Part shown: positions 19,644-20,237 of the stretch, piece after piece | Numbering within the stretch: position 1 is the first letter of the stretch | How the letters are laid out: every line of letters begins with the position of its first letter | From: Pilasporangium apinafurcum | Taxonomy: Eukaryota > Oomycota > Peronosporomycetes > Pythiales > Pythiaceae | DNA length: 20,237 nt | Direction: 5' to 3' | NCBI GenBank assembly: GCA_001600495.1 | Contig: BCKE01000058.1 | Coordinates: forward strand, 1-20,237 | Notes under the pieces: model-generated | What the model was told of the DNA's origin: nothing | Seen by the model: the letters and a program-made list of their open reading frames with translations, nothing else | Database searches by the model: none | Position numbers and translations under genes: made by a program

Positions 19644-20237
19644 TTAATTTCGCGTGCTCTTCTTCATCTTCTTCTTTGCGATAGTTGTAGTCTTTGTCTT
19701 GGTAATCGTCGTTGTCGTCGTCGTCTTCACCTTCTTTTTCTGTTGCTCCATTGGCAACTTGGCTTGAAATGCAGCCAAATCGCCCGCAAAGAGCACGCTG
19801 TGTGCCCATCCAGCAAATGTAGAAAACCTCGCCCTAAAATGGTCACCGACGGTCTTGTAGACTGTTGGTGTGATGCTCTTCTTGTTGATCAGCGATGGAT
19901 CAAATTGACGGCACGCAATCTGCCATACGTGCGTGTCCACGGGGATGGCATCCAGTTTCTCCAGCGAGAAGAGCGCCACACAGTCAGCCACTTTGCGACC
20001 CACACCGGCAAACACCATCAGTTTCTCTTGATAGTCATCAATGATCACATCGGTAGTAGCTGCTGTTTTACTATCAGTAGGAAGGTCCGTCAAAGCTGGT
20101 GGCTTCCAATCACGAAGTACATGTAAATATCTTTCTCCTCCGAGTGCTTGCAATTGCTCACTCGTCTTCAAAATGAATGGCGCACGATACCCGAAACCCA
20201 GTGCACGCAGTGTCGTCTCTTCACAGCGTGTTGCAAG
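19644..20237 (-). CDS. OGG1: 8-oxoguanine DNA glycosylase (OGG1), C-terminal part, cut by the window edge
   Basis: 197 codons are visible; the frame stays open to 20237, so the N-terminal half lies outside. OGG1 removes 8-oxoguanine opposite cytosine and nicks the abasic site. The visible part starts within the HhH-GPD fold: LRALGFGYRAPFI is the usual block preceding it. The hairpin-helix-hairpin follows as FAGVGRKVADC with the Schiff-base Lys (codon 19992-19994). IPVDTHVWQIACR carries the catalytic Asp (codon 19935-19937), and FSTFAGWAHSVLFAGDL matches the family's final helices. The last 30 residues are Lys/Thr repeats (KKKVKTTTTT, AKKKMKKS), a possible nuclear signal grown from a GTC-type repeat. 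No intron is seen in this part. Confidence 0.95.
   Translation of the reverse strand, partial: LATRCEETTLRALGFGYRAPFILKTSEQLQALGGERYLHVLRDWKPPALTDLPTDSKTAATTDVIIDDYQEKLMVFAGVGRKVADCVALFSLEKLDAIPVDTHVWQIACRQFDPSLINKKSITPTVYKTVGDHFRARFSTFAGWAHSVLFAGDLAAFQAKLPMEQQKKKVKTTTTTTITKTKTTTIAKKKMKKSTRN
19707..19725 (+). repeat. GTC trinucleotide tract inside the OGG1 tail
   Basis: CGTCGTTGTCGTCGTCGTC encodes the poly-Thr part of the OGG1 C-terminus on the minus strand. Slippage probably lengthened the tail. Confidence 0.7.

Noticed and set aside
19638-20126. 162-codon plus-strand frame opposite OGG1
   Set aside because: A shadow of the OGG1 coding strand and its trinucleotide repeats.

Overview
The window looks like nuclear DNA of an oomycete (Phytophthora or downy mildew type). 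Protein-coding genes have short introns of 82 to 138 bases with GT..AG ends. Dihydrofolate reductase and thymidylate synthase are fused in one gene, which rules out fungi and animals. Alongside are EF-1alpha, a secreted intradiol dioxygenase, a chitin-deacetylase-like enzyme and a broken cytochrome P450. The organism call rests on gene content and style only; no database search was possible.

Left part (1 to about 7.4 kb) is gene-rich: EF-1alpha (minus, probable 5' UTR intron), a secreted and probably GPI-anchored intradiol dioxygenase (plus, divergent from EF-1alpha), a small PH-domain protein (plus), and a three-exon DHFR-TS gene (minus, convergent with the PH gene). E2F-like sites lie just upstream of the DHFR-TS start.

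The middle (7.4 to 13.4 kb) is sparse: a solo-LTR-like repeat (about 7777-8137), unrecognised coding-like scraps, a two-exon secreted polysaccharide deacetylase (minus), and a truncated P450 pseudogene (minus).

The right part (13.4 to 19.6 kb) is a transposon graveyard with apparent nesting. A gag-like or coiled-coil repeat copy is cut at 15615 by an LTR-like repeat (13403-15615, minus). That repeat is itself split by an insert of about 1.86 kb carrying a Fanzor gene, a eukaryotic relative of the TnpB RNA-guided nucleases. The Fanzor gene has one in-frame stop and one frameshift but keeps all three expected RuvC catalytic acids and the zinc-finger cysteines. A full-length copy of the coiled-coil ORF follows at 17136-18236, preceded by clustered heat-shock-element-like repeats. 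The window ends inside the 3' part of an OGG1-type 8-oxoguanine DNA glycosylase gene (minus).

The housekeeping genes do not form a pathway together. DHFR-TS (dTMP supply) and OGG1 (base repair) both serve DNA maintenance, but they lie 12 kb apart and their proximity is probably chance. The most notable content is the nested Fanzor insertion.
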